Shown here: one piece after another, positions 22,774 through 30,293 of the stretch | Numbering within the stretch: the first letter of the stretch is position 1 | Layout: each line of letters starts with the position of its first letter | Origin: Streptomyces chilikensis | GTDB lineage: Bacteria > Actinomycetota > Actinomycetes > Streptomycetales > Streptomycetaceae | Length of the DNA: 32,098 nt | Assembly (NCBI RefSeq): GCF_001642695.1 | Contig: NZ_LWCC02000005.1 | Coordinates: forward strand, 3,035,456 to 3,067,553 | Direction of reading: 5' to 3' | The notes under the pieces: model-generated | What the model saw: the letters and a program-made list of their open reading frames with translations, nothing else | Database searches by the model: none | What the model was told of the DNA's origin: nothing | Made by a program: the position numbers and the translations under genes

Positions 22774-23832
22774 ATGGCGGTCCACGGACGAGGCCGAGGT
22801 GGCGGGCGACCAACCCTCGAGGAGGTCGCGGCCCGGGCGGGCGTCGGCCGCGGCACGGTCTCCCGTGTGATCAACGGCTCGCCAAGCGTCAGCGACGCGA
22901 CCCGTGCCGCCGTCGAGGCGGCCGTCGCCGAACTCGGCTACGTGCCGAACACGGCGGCCCGCGCGCTGGCCGCCAACCGGACCGACGCGATCGCGCTGGT
23001 GGTGCCGGAGCCGGAGACGCGGTTCTTCGCCGAGCCGTACTTCTCCGAGATGCTGCGCGGCGTCGGCACCGCGCTGGCCGACACCGAGATGCAACTGCTG
23101 CTGATATTCGCGGGCAACGACCGGGAGCGGCAGCGGCTCGCCCAGTACCTGGCCGCGCACCGCGTGGACGGCGTCCTGCTGGTCTCGGTGCACGCCGACG
23201 ACCCGCTGCCCGACATGATCGCCGAGCTGGGCATCCCCGCGGTGATCAGCGGTCCCCGCTCCGCCGACGAGCCGCTGGCCTCCGTCGACTCCGACAACCA
23301 CGGCGGCGGCCGCTCGGCCACCGCCCACCTGATCGGTCAGGGACGCCGCCGGATCGCCCACATCACCGGCCGCCTGGACGTCTACGGCGCCCAGCGCCGC
23401 ACCGACGGGTACCGGACCGCCCTCGCCGAGGCGGGCATCGAGGAGGACCAAGGGCTGGTGGAGCCCGGCGACTTCAGCGAGGAGGGCGGCCGCCGCGCCA
23501 TGGCCGCGCTGCTGGAACGCCGGCCCGACCTGGACGCCGTCTTCGCCGCCTCCGACGTCACCGCGGCGGGCGCCCGGCAGGTGCTGCGCGAGGCCGGGCG
23601 CAGCATCCCGGACGACGTGGCCCTGGTCGGCTACGACGACTCGGCGATCGCCCGCCACATGGACCCGCCGCTCACCAGCGTGCGGCAGCCGATCACCGAG
23701 ATGGGCCGGGTGATGACCGACCTCCTGCTGGAGCAGACGGCCGTCCGCGAACCGCGCCGGCGGGTGCCCGCCGGGGTCCGCCGCCCGCAGACCGTGCTGC
23801 CCACGCAGCTGGTGCGGCGCCAGTCGTCCTGA
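22774..23832 (+). CDS. cebR: LacI-family repressor CebR
   Basis: ATG at 22774 follows GGAGG by 6 nt and gives 352 aa. The N-terminal LacI helix-turn-helix is clear: TLEEVAARAGVGRGTVSRVI, then SVSDATRAAVEAAVAELGYV and the hinge helix ending NTAARALAANRT (to about residue 70). The periplasmic-binding-like effector domain follows (IALVVPEPETRFF, HRVDGVLLVSVHADDP, SVDSDNHGGGRSATAHLIGQ, DAVFAASDVTAAGARQVL, LVGYDDSAIARHMDPPLTSV). Its position beside cebEFG-bglC and the two CebR palindromes identify it. It binds those operators and lets go on cello-oligosaccharide binding; CebR also connects cellulose sensing to virulence in plant-pathogenic species. Confidence 0.93.
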   Translation: MAVHGRGRGGGRPTLEEVAARAGVGRGTVSRVINGSPSVSDATRAAVEAAVAELGYVPNTAARALAANRTDAIALVVPEPETRFFAEPYFSEMLRGVGTALADTEMQLLLIFAGNDRERQRLAQYLAAHRVDGVLLVSVHADDPLPDMIAELGIPAVISGPRSADEPLASVDSDNHGGGRSATAHLIGQGRRRIAHITGRLDVYGAQRRTDGYRTALAEAGIEEDQGLVEPGDFSEEGGRRAMAALLERRPDLDAVFAASDVTAAGARQVLREAGRSIPDDVALVGYDDSAIARHMDPPLTSVRQPITEMGRVMTDLLLEQTAVREPRRRVPAGVRRPQTVLPTQLVRRQSS

Positions 23833-23938
23833 GGACGGTGCCCGGGACGGGGCCGCCGCCGGGATTCCCCCCGGCCGGGCGGCCGTTCCGGGCGCCGGGC
23901 GCCCCGGTGTGCGGGGCGGGCGCCCGGCCGGTACGGAA

Positions 23939-23978
23939 AAGACCCCCGGGACGGTGTCTCCACCGACCCGGGGGTCTT
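23939..23978 (-). terminator. Rho-independent terminator of tRNA-His
   Basis: Perfect 12-bp stem (23939-23950 with 23967-23978) followed on the minus strand by TTTTCC, one of the few T-tracts in this window. It also sits about 105 nt after cebR and may stop that transcript from the other side. Confidence 0.8.
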
Positions 23979-23985
23979 CGCACAG

Positions 23986-24059
23986 GGTGAGTGACGGGAC
24001 TTGAACCCGCGACATCCTGGACCACAACCAGGTGCTCTGCCAGCTGAGCTACACCCACC
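23986..24059 (-). tRNA. tRNA-His (anticodon GTG)
   Basis: Minus-strand cloverleaf with acceptor GTGGGTG/CACTCAC, anticodon stem flanking TTGTGGT (GTG), and T-loop TTCAAGT. The G at 24059 is the extra G(-1) typical of tRNA-His and can pair with the C at position 73 (23986). CCA is not encoded. Confidence 0.93.
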
Positions 24060-24150
24060 ATGACCGGAGGTTCGGAACCTTCTGGTTTCTCTCCGACCGG
24101 CCGAGAAAAAGTGTACAGGGTCTGAAGGGGTGCTCGCGCCGCCCTTTTTC

Positions 24151-24174
24151 CCGGCGCCCCGGAAGGGGCGCCGG
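24151..24174 (-). terminator. Terminator hairpin after orn
   Basis: Arms CCGGCGCCCC (24151-24160) and GGGGCGCCGG (24165-24174) with a GGAA loop (complement read on the minus strand), 8 nt after the orn stop. No T-tract follows on the minus strand. Confidence 0.6.
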
Positions 24175-24182
24175 ACGGGTGA

Positions 24183-24785
24183 TCAGTCGCCGGAGACCAC
24201 GTGCTTGGCGGCGATGGTGCGGGCGGTGGCGGAGTCCGGTCCCGGCTGGGGGACGAAGACGGCCTCGCGGTAGTAGCGCAGCTCGGCGATCGACTCGCGG
24301 ATGTCGGCCAGGGCCCGGTGGTTGCCGGCCTTCTCCGGGGCGTTGAAGTACGCCTGGGGGTACCAGCGGCGCGCCAGCTCCTTCACCGAGGAGACGTCGA
24401 CGATCCGGTAGTGCATGTAGGACTCCAGCGTCGGCATGTCCCGCAGCAGGAAGCCGCGGTCGGTGCTGATGGAGTTCCCGCACAGCGGGGCCCTGCCGGG
24501 GTCCTTCACGTGTGCACGGATGTAGGAGAGGACCCGCTCCTCGGCGTCGGCCAGGGTGGTCCCGCCGGCCAGCTCGTCCAGCAGGCCGGACGCGGTGTGC
24601 ATCTGACGCACCACCTCCGGCATCGTCTCCAGCGCCGAGTCCGGCGGACGGATGACGATGTCCACCCCCTCGCCGAGTACGTTCAGCTCGGAGTCGGTGA
24701 CGAGGGCGGCCACCTCGATGAGAGCGTCGTCGGACAGCGAGAGGCCGGTCATCTCGCAGTCGATCCACACCATGCGATCGTTCAT
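24183..24785 (-). CDS. orn: Oligoribonuclease (3'-5' exoribonuclease)
   Basis: ATG at 24785 gives 200 aa, the usual size; an in-frame ATG four codons in (24773) is possible, and the ribosome site (GGTGGA) is weak. The DEDDh exonuclease residues are present: WIDCEMTG (D9, E11), ISTDRGFLL (Asp), and [11 protein letters not shown] (catalytic His and Asp). Orn degrades two- to five-nucleotide RNAs, including pGpG left by cyclic-di-GMP phosphodiesterases, so it completes the pathway begun by the EAL protein elsewhere in this window. It follows adpA on the same strand; the adpA-ornA linkage is conserved in Streptomyces, and loss of ornA there impairs growth and aerial mycelium formation. Confidence 0.95.
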   Translation of the reverse strand: MNDRMVWIDCEMTGLSLSDDALIEVAALVTDSELNVLGEGVDIVIRPPDSALETMPEVVRQMHTASGLLDELAGGTTLADAEERVLSYIRAHVKDPGRAPLCGNSISTDRGFLLRDMPTLESYMHYRIVDVSSVKELARRWYPQAYFNAPEKAGNHRALADIRESIAELRYYREAVFVPQPGPDSATARTIAAKHVVSGD

Positions 24786-24880
24786 ACGTCCACCCTACGG
24801 GGCGGGAAGGTGACCGTACGCGCCGCGTTCGGCTTGCCGGCGGGCCGGGCCGGCGGTGCGCCGGGGACCGCCGGCACGCC

Positions 24881-24910
24881 GGAGGGGGCGTGCGCGAGCA
24901 CGCCCCCTCC
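24881..24910 (-). terminator. Hairpin between adpA and orn
   Basis: Arms 24881-24893 and 24898-24910 form a perfect 13-bp stem with the tetraloop GCGA, 28 nt after the adpA stop and 95 nt before orn. It could terminate adpA transcripts or act as a leaky attenuator if the two genes share a transcript. Confidence 0.65.
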
Positions 24911-24938
24911 GCGTCGCCCCGGACGGCCCGGGGCCGGC

Positions 24939-26177
24939 TCAGCGCCGGCCGGGCAGCGTCGGCCGCGCCACGGCCTCGCCGTTCTCCGCCGGCCGCCGGG
25001 ACTGGGCGGGCACGGCGGACGCGGTCACCGCCACCGGTTCCCCCGACGGCAGGGTGACGGAGCCCTGTCCCTGCGCCACGGCCGTGGCGGCGCCGTTCTC
25101 CGCGGGCGCGCTCTTCTCGCCCTGCGGGCGCCGGGCCCGGTACGCCGCCCGGTAGGCCGCCGGGGAGGCCCCGAGCTGCCGCCGGAAGTGCCCGCGCAGG
25201 GCCACCGGCGAACGGAAGCCGCAGCGCCCGGCGACCTCGTCGACCGAGTAGTCCGAGGTCTCCAGCAGCCGCTGCGCCTGGAGCACCCGCTGGGTGATCA
25301 GCCACTGCAGCGGGGCGCTGCCGGTCAGTGAACGGAACCGGCGGTCGAAGGTGCGCCGGGACATGTACGCGCGCGCCGCCAGCTGCTCGACGTCGAACTG
25401 CTCGTGCAGGTGCTCCAGCGCCCAGGCGACGACCTCGGCCAGCGGGTCGGCGCCGATCTCCTCGGGTAAAGACCTGTCGAGGTAGCGCTCCCGCTCCGCC
25501 CCGCCTCCCGCTCCGCCCGCGTGTCCGGTGCCGCCGCCCCTGCGGGGCGGCACGACCAGACGGCGGGCCAGCGCGTTGGCCGCCTCGTTCCCGTGGTCCG
25601 AGCGGACGATGTGCAGGCACAGGTCGATGCCCGCGCCGGTGCCGGCCGAGGTCAGCACGTCGCCGTCGTCGACGAAGAGCTCCCGCGGGTCGACGTGGAC
25701 CGACGGATAGCGCTTGGCCAGCGTGGGCGCGTACATCCAGTGCGTGGTGGCCGGCCGGCCGTCCAGCAGTCCGGCGGCGGCCAGCACGAACGCGCCGGTG
25801 CACAGACCGACGATGCGGGCGCCCTCCTCGTGGGCCCGGCGCAGCACGTCGAGCGCCTGCTCGGGCGGTGGCGAGGTGATCGAGCGCCACGCGGGCACCA
25901 CGACGGTGCCCGCCCGGCCGATCGCGTCCAGCCCGTGCGGCGCGGAGAGCTCCAGGCCCCCTGTGGTCCGCAGCGGTCCCTCCTCACCGGCGCACACCAG
26001 CAGCCGGTAGCGCGGCACGCCGGCGTCCTGCCGGTCGATCCCGAACACCGAGAGCGGGATGGAACTCTCGAAGATCGGTCCGCCGCTGAACAGCAGTACC
26101 GCGACGATCTCCTTGCGGCGCCGGCCGGACAGCTTCCGGACGGCGGCTTCCGACACGGCGGTGGAGTCGTGGCTCAT
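24939..26177 (-). CDS. adpA: AdpA (BldH), AraC-family master regulator of development
   Basis: ATG at 26177 gives 412 aa and matches AdpA throughout: MSHDSTA start, ThiJ/PfpI-like dimerisation domain (about 24-200, with VGLCTGAFVLAAAGLLDGRP), a Gly-rich linker (213-228), and an AraC double helix-turn-helix (about 245-345, with MSRRTFDRRFRSLTG and CGFRSPVALRGHFRRQLG). The tail after 350 is polar and disordered. Codon 237 is TTA, the bldA-dependent codon of adpA orthologues, placed between the two domains. GAGGGGGG lies 9 nt before the start. AdpA activates and represses hundreds of development and antibiotic genes, and by family regulates itself. It lies upstream of orn with a 1-kb gene-free leader. 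Confidence 0.97.
   Translation of the reverse strand: MSHDSTAVSEAAVRKLSGRRRKEIVAVLLFSGGPIFESSIPLSVFGIDRQDAGVPRYRLLVCAGEEGPLRTTGGLELSAPHGLDAIGRAGTVVVPAWRSITSPPPEQALDVLRRAHEEGARIVGLCTGAFVLAAAGLLDGRPATTHWMYAPTLAKRYPSVHVDPRELFVDDGDVLTSAGTGAGIDLCLHIVRSDHGNEAANALARRLVVPPRRGGGTGHAGGAGGGAERERYLDRSLPEEIGADPLAEVVAWALEHLHEQFDVEQLAARAYMSRRTFDRRFRSLTGSAPLQWLITQRVLQAQRLLETSDYSVDEVAGRCGFRSPVALRGHFRRQLGASPAAYRAAYRARRPQGEKSAPAENGAATAVAQGQGSVTLPSGEPVAVTASAVPAQSRRPAENGEAVARPTLPGRR
25467..25469 (-). promoter_or_regulatory. TTA (bldA) leucine codon in adpA
   Basis: Codon 237 (Leu in DRSLPEE) reads TTA. The only tRNA for UUA in Streptomyces is bldA, so full-length AdpA depends on it. I found no other in-frame TTA in the window's genes, but I did not check every codon. 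Confidence 0.93.
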
Positions 26178-27181
26178 CCTGCTAAGCCCCCCTCGGTGGT
26201 CGCGGCGCCTCTCACTGGGCGGGTCTCTCGCTCCAGCACGTTTCCCCTCGGTCCTGAACGAATCCCCCGCCGGACGACAGTCAAGATCGAATCTACTGTG
26301 TCCGGCGGTGACGGGAAGCCCAGTTGGACAAGCGCCGGAATGTCGACATGGCAACTTGGCGTAAAGCATTCGATCACGAAGGGTCGCGGCGCGGGAGGGG
26401 GCGGGGAAGCGCGCCGCGCGCGGGTGGCCAATCCCCATAGGGTGCCCGCGGGGACCCGAACCTCTTTTGCCCTGGTGGAACGACGGTTGGGGGGACGTTT
26501 CGCCGGGGGTGGGCCCGGGTCCCGAAGTTGGCTGAAAGTGTACGGGGGCTGGAGCGGAAACCGGTCAGTCGCAGGGGGGTGCGGAGACGGCGGCCGGATG
26601 TGCCTCCGTGCGCCCCGCGTGCCCCGCGGTGAGCGGGGCGCCTGTGATCCGTGGGGCGCGTGTGCCGCCGCGGCCTGCTCCGCCGTGGCCCGGAACCGCC
26701 ATCGGACGGGGTGGCGCCGGAGGGGGCGCGGGCCGGGTCACCCCGCTCCCACCTGCGGGTGGCCGCCCGCCCGGCCTGCGGCACGGGCGGGCGCCGCGGG
26801 CACCGGGCCCCGGCGCGGCAGGGCTGCCCGCGGAGGGGGCGGGAGGGCGAAGCGGCGGGCCGGCCGGCCCGCGAGGGGCCGTGCGAGGGCCGGGAGCGTA
26901 ACCGCCTGTACGGGGCAGGCAACGTTGCGCGGGGGGTGGTGCCTCGTGCATGCTCCGGGGAATCCCGGTGGGCCTCCGCGGAACGGGCGTCCGGGTGAAG
27001 TCATGCCTCCGGCAACTGCCGGTACCCGCCCGGACCTGCGGTACTCCTCCCGGACTCCGCAGAAAAAGGCCCGGGAACGCTTGCCGCCGTACCCTGGAGG
27101 GTATGGGGACGGGAAGATGAATCCCGGACACAGCTCCGCCGCTCACGTCGCCCCGAAGAGGATCACAACGCCGAGACAGTC
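26178..27181. other. 1-kb gene-free region between adpA and the stress-protein gene
   Basis: No reading frame here resembles a protein. The adpA-proximal 230 bp (26230-26390) is noticeably less GC-rich, as expected of a promoter, and the rest is strongly GC-rich with an 18-nt palindrome (26855-26872) and GCAACGTTGC (26919-26928). Near the stress-protein gene lies TACCCT-GG-AGGGTA (27090-27103). By analogy with other adpA genes the region should hold several regulator sites, but I could not place any firmly. Confidence 0.6.
26855..26872. repeat. 18-nt perfect palindrome
   Basis: A perfect GC-only palindrome (9-nt arms GCGGGCCGG and CCGGCCCGC) mid-way in the adpA upstream region. In DNA this rich in GC such a palindrome can arise by chance, so a function is uncertain. 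Confidence 0.35.
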
Positions 27182-27712
27182 ATGGCCGGTCACGAATACA
27201 CCGATCCCGCGGACCGCAAGCGGCCGGTCGCCGAACCGACGGCGGCCGATCCCCTGGCGGCGGACGAGGTGCGCCCCAGCCCCTGCGACCCCGCCTTCAA
27301 GCACGGGGTGGTCGTCGGCTTCGACGGTTCCACGTCCAGTGAGCGCGCCCTCGCCTACGCCGTGGGCATGGCGACCCGGTCCCGTTCCGGGCTGATCATC
27401 GTCCACGTCGCCAACCGCCTGCCGACCACCGTCTGGGCCGGCTGCGAGCCGCCCGTCTTCGTGGACGTGCCGGACCACCGGACCGAGGTGCTGGGACTGG
27501 AGCTCGCCTGCGCCGACTTCCTGGCCGAGGTGCCCTGGATCCTGGTGGAGCGCGGCGGGGACATCTGCCACGAACTGGAGGAGGTCGGCCGGGAGTACGA
27601 GGCCGACGCCATCGTGGTGGGCTCGACGCACGGCCTGCTCAGCCGCGTCTTCGGCTCGGTTGCGGGCCGCCTGGCCAAGCGCGCGCAGCGCCCCGTGGTC
27701 GTCATCCCCTGA
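27182..27712 (+). CDS. Universal stress protein (UspA family) with altered G-loop
   Basis: ATG at 27182 gives 176 aa with a weak ribosome site (GAG 7 nt upstream). A polar N-terminal extension of about 40 residues precedes the USP fold, which starts GVVVGFDGSTSSERALAYAV and ends PVVVIP. The ATP-binding loop of ATP-type USPs is G-2x-G-9x-G-S/T; here the sequence is VGSTHGLLSRVFGSV (146-160), two residues shorter and with shifted glycines, so ATP binding is doubtful. USPs are small cytosolic stress and dormancy proteins. The gene is divergent from adpA across a 1-kb gap and convergent with glmS. Confidence 0.88.
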   Translation: MAGHEYTDPADRKRPVAEPTAADPLAADEVRPSPCDPAFKHGVVVGFDGSTSSERALAYAVGMATRSRSGLIIVHVANRLPTTVWAGCEPPVFVDVPDHRTEVLGLELACADFLAEVPWILVERGGDICHELEEVGREYEADAIVVGSTHGLLSRVFGSVAGRLAKRAQRPVVVIP

Positions 27713-27957
27713 GCGCCCGGCGCGCCGCCTCCCCGGACGTCGTCCGGCCGCGCCCGGCACCGGGCTCGACGCCACGCCCGGCACCGGGCGGAGCCGTGTA
27801 CACCGGAGCCCAAACTACCGGCGCGTACGGCGTGTTCGGCGTTCTCGCGAGGGAATGAACCCGGCACGGAAACCGGCTGCCGGCCGCCGTGGGGTGACGG
27901 CCACCGCAAACGGCAGCCAGGGCCGGGGGATTCGGGCGGCTCCGGCCCGGCCAAGGG

Positions 27958-27995
27958 GAACGGTCCCTGCGCGCGGTGGCGCGCAGGGACCGTTC
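27958..27995. terminator. Strong hairpin downstream of glmS
   Basis: Perfect 17-bp stem (27958-27974 with 27979-27995) with a GGTG loop, 54 nt after the glmS stop. It can stop both glmS and the convergent stress-protein transcript. Confidence 0.7.
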
Positions 27996-28019
27996 TCGCG
28001 TCCCGCGTCCGGGGGCGCG

Positions 28020-28040
28020 CCGGAGCCGCGGCGGCTCCGG
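28020..28040 (-). terminator. Short hairpin next to the glmS stop
   Basis: Arms CCGGAGCCG (28020-28028) and CGGCTCCGG (28032-28040) with a 3-nt loop, 8 nt after the glmS stop; first of a tandem pair. Confidence 0.5.
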
Positions 28041-28048
28041 GACGTCGG

Positions 28049-29863
28049 CTACTCGACGGTGACCGACTTCGCCAGGTTGCGCGGCTTGTCGATGTCCCGG
28101 CCCAGCGCCAGCGCCGTGTGGTAGGCGAGCAGCTGCAGCGGGATGCCCATCAGGATCGGGTCCAGCTCGTCCTCGTTCTTCGGGACGACGACGGTCCGGT
28201 CGGCCTTCTCCTGCTCCTGGTGCGCGACCGCGAGGATCTTGCCGCTGCGGGCCTTGATCTCCTCCAGGGCGGCGCGGTTCTTCTCCAGCAGGTCGTCGTC
28301 CGGCACGATCGCGACGGTCGGCAGGGCCGGCTCGATCAGGGCCAGCGGGCCGTGCTTCAGCTCCGAGGCCGGGTAGGCCTCGGCGTGGATGTACGAGACC
28401 TCCTTCAGCTTCAGCGAGGCCTCACGGGCGACCGGGTAGCCCCGGACGCGGCCGATGAAGAGCATCGAGCGGGCGTCGGCGAACTCCTGCGCCAGCTCCT
28501 TGATCTCGTCCTCGGCCTTGAGGATCTCGTTGATCTGCTCCGGCAGGCGGCGCAGACCGGCGATGATCCGCTTGCCGTCGGCGACGGACAGGTCACGGGT
28601 GCGGCCCAGGTGCAGGGCGAGCAGCGCGAAGGCGACCGTGGTGTTGGTGAAGCACTTGGTGGAGACCACGCAGACCTCGGGGCCGGCGTGGACGTAGATG
28701 CCGCCGTCCGACTCGCGGGCGATGGCGGAGCCCACCACGTTGACCACGCCGAGGACGCGGGCGCCCTTGCGCTTGAGCTCCTGGACCGCGGCCAGCACGT
28801 CGTAGGTCTCGCCGGACTGGGAGACGGCGATGTACAGCGTGTCGGGGTCCACGACCGCGTTGCGGTAGCGGAACTCGGAGGCCGGCTCGGCGTCCGCGGG
28901 GATGCGGGCCAGCTCCTCGATCATCTGGGCGCCGATCATGCCGGCGTGGTACGAGGTGCCGCAGCCGAGGATCTTCACGCGGCGGATCTGGCGCGCCTCG
29001 CGGGCGTCCAGGTTGAGGCCGCCCAGGTGCACGGTGGAGAACCGGTCGTCGATGCGGCCGCGCAGCACGCGGTCCACGGCGTCGGCCTGCTCGTGGATCT
29101 CCTTGTGCATGTAGGTGTCGTGGCCGCCCATGTCGTAGGAGGCGGCCTCCCACTCGACGGTGGTCGGCTCGGCGGAGGTGCTGGTGCCCTCGGTGGTGTA
29201 GGTGCGGAAGTCCTCCGCCGTGAGGGTGGCCATCTCGCCGTCGTCGAGGGTGACGATCTGGCGGGTGTGGGTGACCAGCGCGGCGATGTCCGAGGCGACG
29301 AACATCTCCTTCTCGCCTATGCCGAGGACGACCGGCGAGCCGTTGCGGGCGACGACGATCCGGTCCGGGAAGTCGGCGTGCAGCACGGCGATGCCGTAGG
29401 TGCCCTCGATCAGGCGGACCGCCTGGCGGACCTTGTCCTCCAGGGTGGCGGCCGAGGAGCGGGCGATGAGGTGGGTGAGGACCTCGGTGTCGGTCTCCGA
29501 GAGGAACTCGACGCCCTCGGCCTCCAGCTTGCGGCGCAGGTCCGAGGCGTTGTCGATGATGCCGTTGTGGACGACGGCGACCTTCTCGTCGGCGGACAGG
29601 TGCGGGTGCGCGTTCTCGTCGGACGGCGCGCCGTGGGTCGCCCAGCGGGTGTGGGCGATGCCGGCCGTGCCCTTGAAGCGGGCCGGCACCTTCGCCTCGA
29701 GCTCGCGGACGCGGCCCTTGGCCTTGACCATCTTCAGCCCGCCCTTGGGGGCCGTGACGGCGATGCCCGCCGAGTCGTAGCCGCGGTACTCGAGGCGCGC
29801 CAGGCCCTCGAGGAGCAGCGGGGCGATGTCACGCTTGCCGATGTAGCCGACAATTCCGCACAT
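28049..29863 (-). CDS. glmS: Glutamine-fructose-6-phosphate aminotransferase GlmS
   Basis: ATG at 29863 is required because the following codon is the catalytic Cys2 (MCGIVGYIG), exposed when Met is removed; GAGGAA lies 9 nt upstream. The product is 604 aa, the family's usual length. An N-terminal class-II glutamine amidotransferase domain (to about 215; HTRWATHGAPSDENAHPH) releases ammonia, and two SIS domains follow (about 285-590; KILGCGTSYHAG, SQSGETYDVL, HAEAYPASELKHGPLALI) that isomerise and aminate fructose-6-phosphate. The C-terminus PRNLAKSVTVE is the conserved active-site lid. It makes glucosamine-6-phosphate for cell-wall synthesis. A small gene lies 13 nt upstream and the pair is probably one operon; a chitin-related hexosaminidase is divergent. 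Confidence 0.97.
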   Translation of the reverse strand: MCGIVGYIGKRDIAPLLLEGLARLEYRGYDSAGIAVTAPKGGLKMVKAKGRVRELEAKVPARFKGTAGIAHTRWATHGAPSDENAHPHLSADEKVAVVHNGIIDNASDLRRKLEAEGVEFLSETDTEVLTHLIARSSAATLEDKVRQAVRLIEGTYGIAVLHADFPDRIVVARNGSPVVLGIGEKEMFVASDIAALVTHTRQIVTLDDGEMATLTAEDFRTYTTEGTSTSAEPTTVEWEAASYDMGGHDTYMHKEIHEQADAVDRVLRGRIDDRFSTVHLGGLNLDAREARQIRRVKILGCGTSYHAGMIGAQMIEELARIPADAEPASEFRYRNAVVDPDTLYIAVSQSGETYDVLAAVQELKRKGARVLGVVNVVGSAIARESDGGIYVHAGPEVCVVSTKCFTNTTVAFALLALHLGRTRDLSVADGKRIIAGLRRLPEQINEILKAEDEIKELAQEFADARSMLFIGRVRGYPVAREASLKLKEVSYIHAEAYPASELKHGPLALIEPALPTVAIVPDDDLLEKNRAALEEIKARSGKILAVAHQEQEKADRTVVVPKNEDELDPILMGIPLQLLAYHTALALGRDIDKPRNLAKSVTVE

Positions 29864-29876
29864 GTGGTTGGTTTCC

Positions 29877-30134
29877 TCAGCCATAGACGATGCGGCGGAG
29901 CTGCCGGAGCGAGAGCTCGGGCGGCGCCACCGCGCGGTACTGGAGGTCCGCCGCGATCCTCGTGAAGATCTCCGCGTTCACCAGGCCCTGGGCCTGGAGT
30001 TCGCGGTGGCGGCGACGGACGTACGCCTCGGTCGTCTCGTCGAAGTAGGCGAGAACGTCCTGGATCACCCGGACGGCCTCGCCCCGGGTCAGCGAGGAGG
30101 ACCGCGTCAAATGATCGACGAGTTCGTCGTGCAT
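29877..30134 (-). CDS. Small 85-aa helical protein in the glmS operon
   Basis: ATG at 30134 with GGAGGAT 7 nt upstream gives 85 aa: MHDELVDHLTRSSSLTRGEA, then VIQDVLAYFDETTEAYVRRR, HRELQAQG, NAEIFTRIAADLQYRAVAPP and ELSLRQLRRIVYG (read in pieces). It is mostly helical and charged, with no signal peptide, cysteines or membrane segment. I do not recognise the family. The first half (DVLAYFDETTEAYVRRRH) may form an amphipathic helix suited to protein contact. Its stop overlaps the glmS ribosome site, so translation of glmS is probably coupled to it. That position suggests a role linked to GlmS, which is inference. Confidence 0.78.
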   Translation of the reverse strand: MHDELVDHLTRSSSLTRGEAVRVIQDVLAYFDETTEAYVRRRHRELQAQGLVNAEIFTRIAADLQYRAVAPPELSLRQLRRIVYG

Positions 30135-30171
30135 GGCTGATCCTCCGATACGGCGAACGGCTTCCGCAACA

Positions 30172-30195
30172 ATCCTGCCCGATATCGGGCAGGAT
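30172..30195. promoter_or_regulatory. 24-bp perfect palindrome between glmS operon and hexosaminidase
   Basis: Two 12-nt arms, ATCCTGCCCGAT and its exact complement, meet without a spacer, 38 nt upstream of the small gene that precedes glmS. It includes a CAGGAT at each end that could act as a -10 in either direction, but no matching -35 is seen. It is either an operator for a dimeric regulator or a leader hairpin. Confidence 0.6.
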
Positions 30196-30266
30196 CCAGC
30201 TCTTGGGGTGTGCGACGACACAGGGCGGCGCGCGGGGGATTGTCGCGCCCCGCGAAGGGGGAGGGG

Positions 30267-30278
30267 TGGTCCAGACCT
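30267..30278. promoter_or_regulatory. Degenerate DasR-type box TGGTCCAGACCT
   Basis: Ten of twelve positions match the DasR core TGGTCTAGACCA. It lies about 94 nt upstream of the hexosaminidase start. GH20 hexosaminidases are typical members of the DasR regulon, which supports a real site despite the two mismatches. Confidence 0.55.
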
Positions 30279-30293
30279 TCTTTCCGGCCCGGC

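Larger units (their letters stand above)
27713..28048. other. Convergent gap between the stress protein and glmS
   Basis: This 336-nt stretch has no credible gene. It contains two hairpins, at 27958-27995 and 28020-28040, near the glmS end; nothing else stands out in the first 240 nt. Confidence 0.55.

Noticed and set aside
22672-24027. Long minus-strand open frame opposite cebR
   Set aside because: It covers cebR, a terminator and part of tRNA-His, and has shadow composition with no recognisable motif.
26558-26567. AAACCGGTCA resembling half of a butyrolactone-receptor (ARE) site upstream of adpA
   Set aside because: Only one half matches and no second half lies at the proper spacing. It is tempting because S. 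griseus adpA is controlled by ArpA, but the evidence is too thin.
26899-26911. TAAC-N5-GTAC resembling a BldD box upstream of adpA
   Set aside because: The second half ends in C in place of A and the centre does not match. It is one of many chance near-matches, unlike the site at 5908-5922.
26600-27120. Open frames on both strands in the adpA upstream region
   Set aside because: They are low-complexity Pro/Arg/Gly sequences without ribosome sites or domains and overlap one another.
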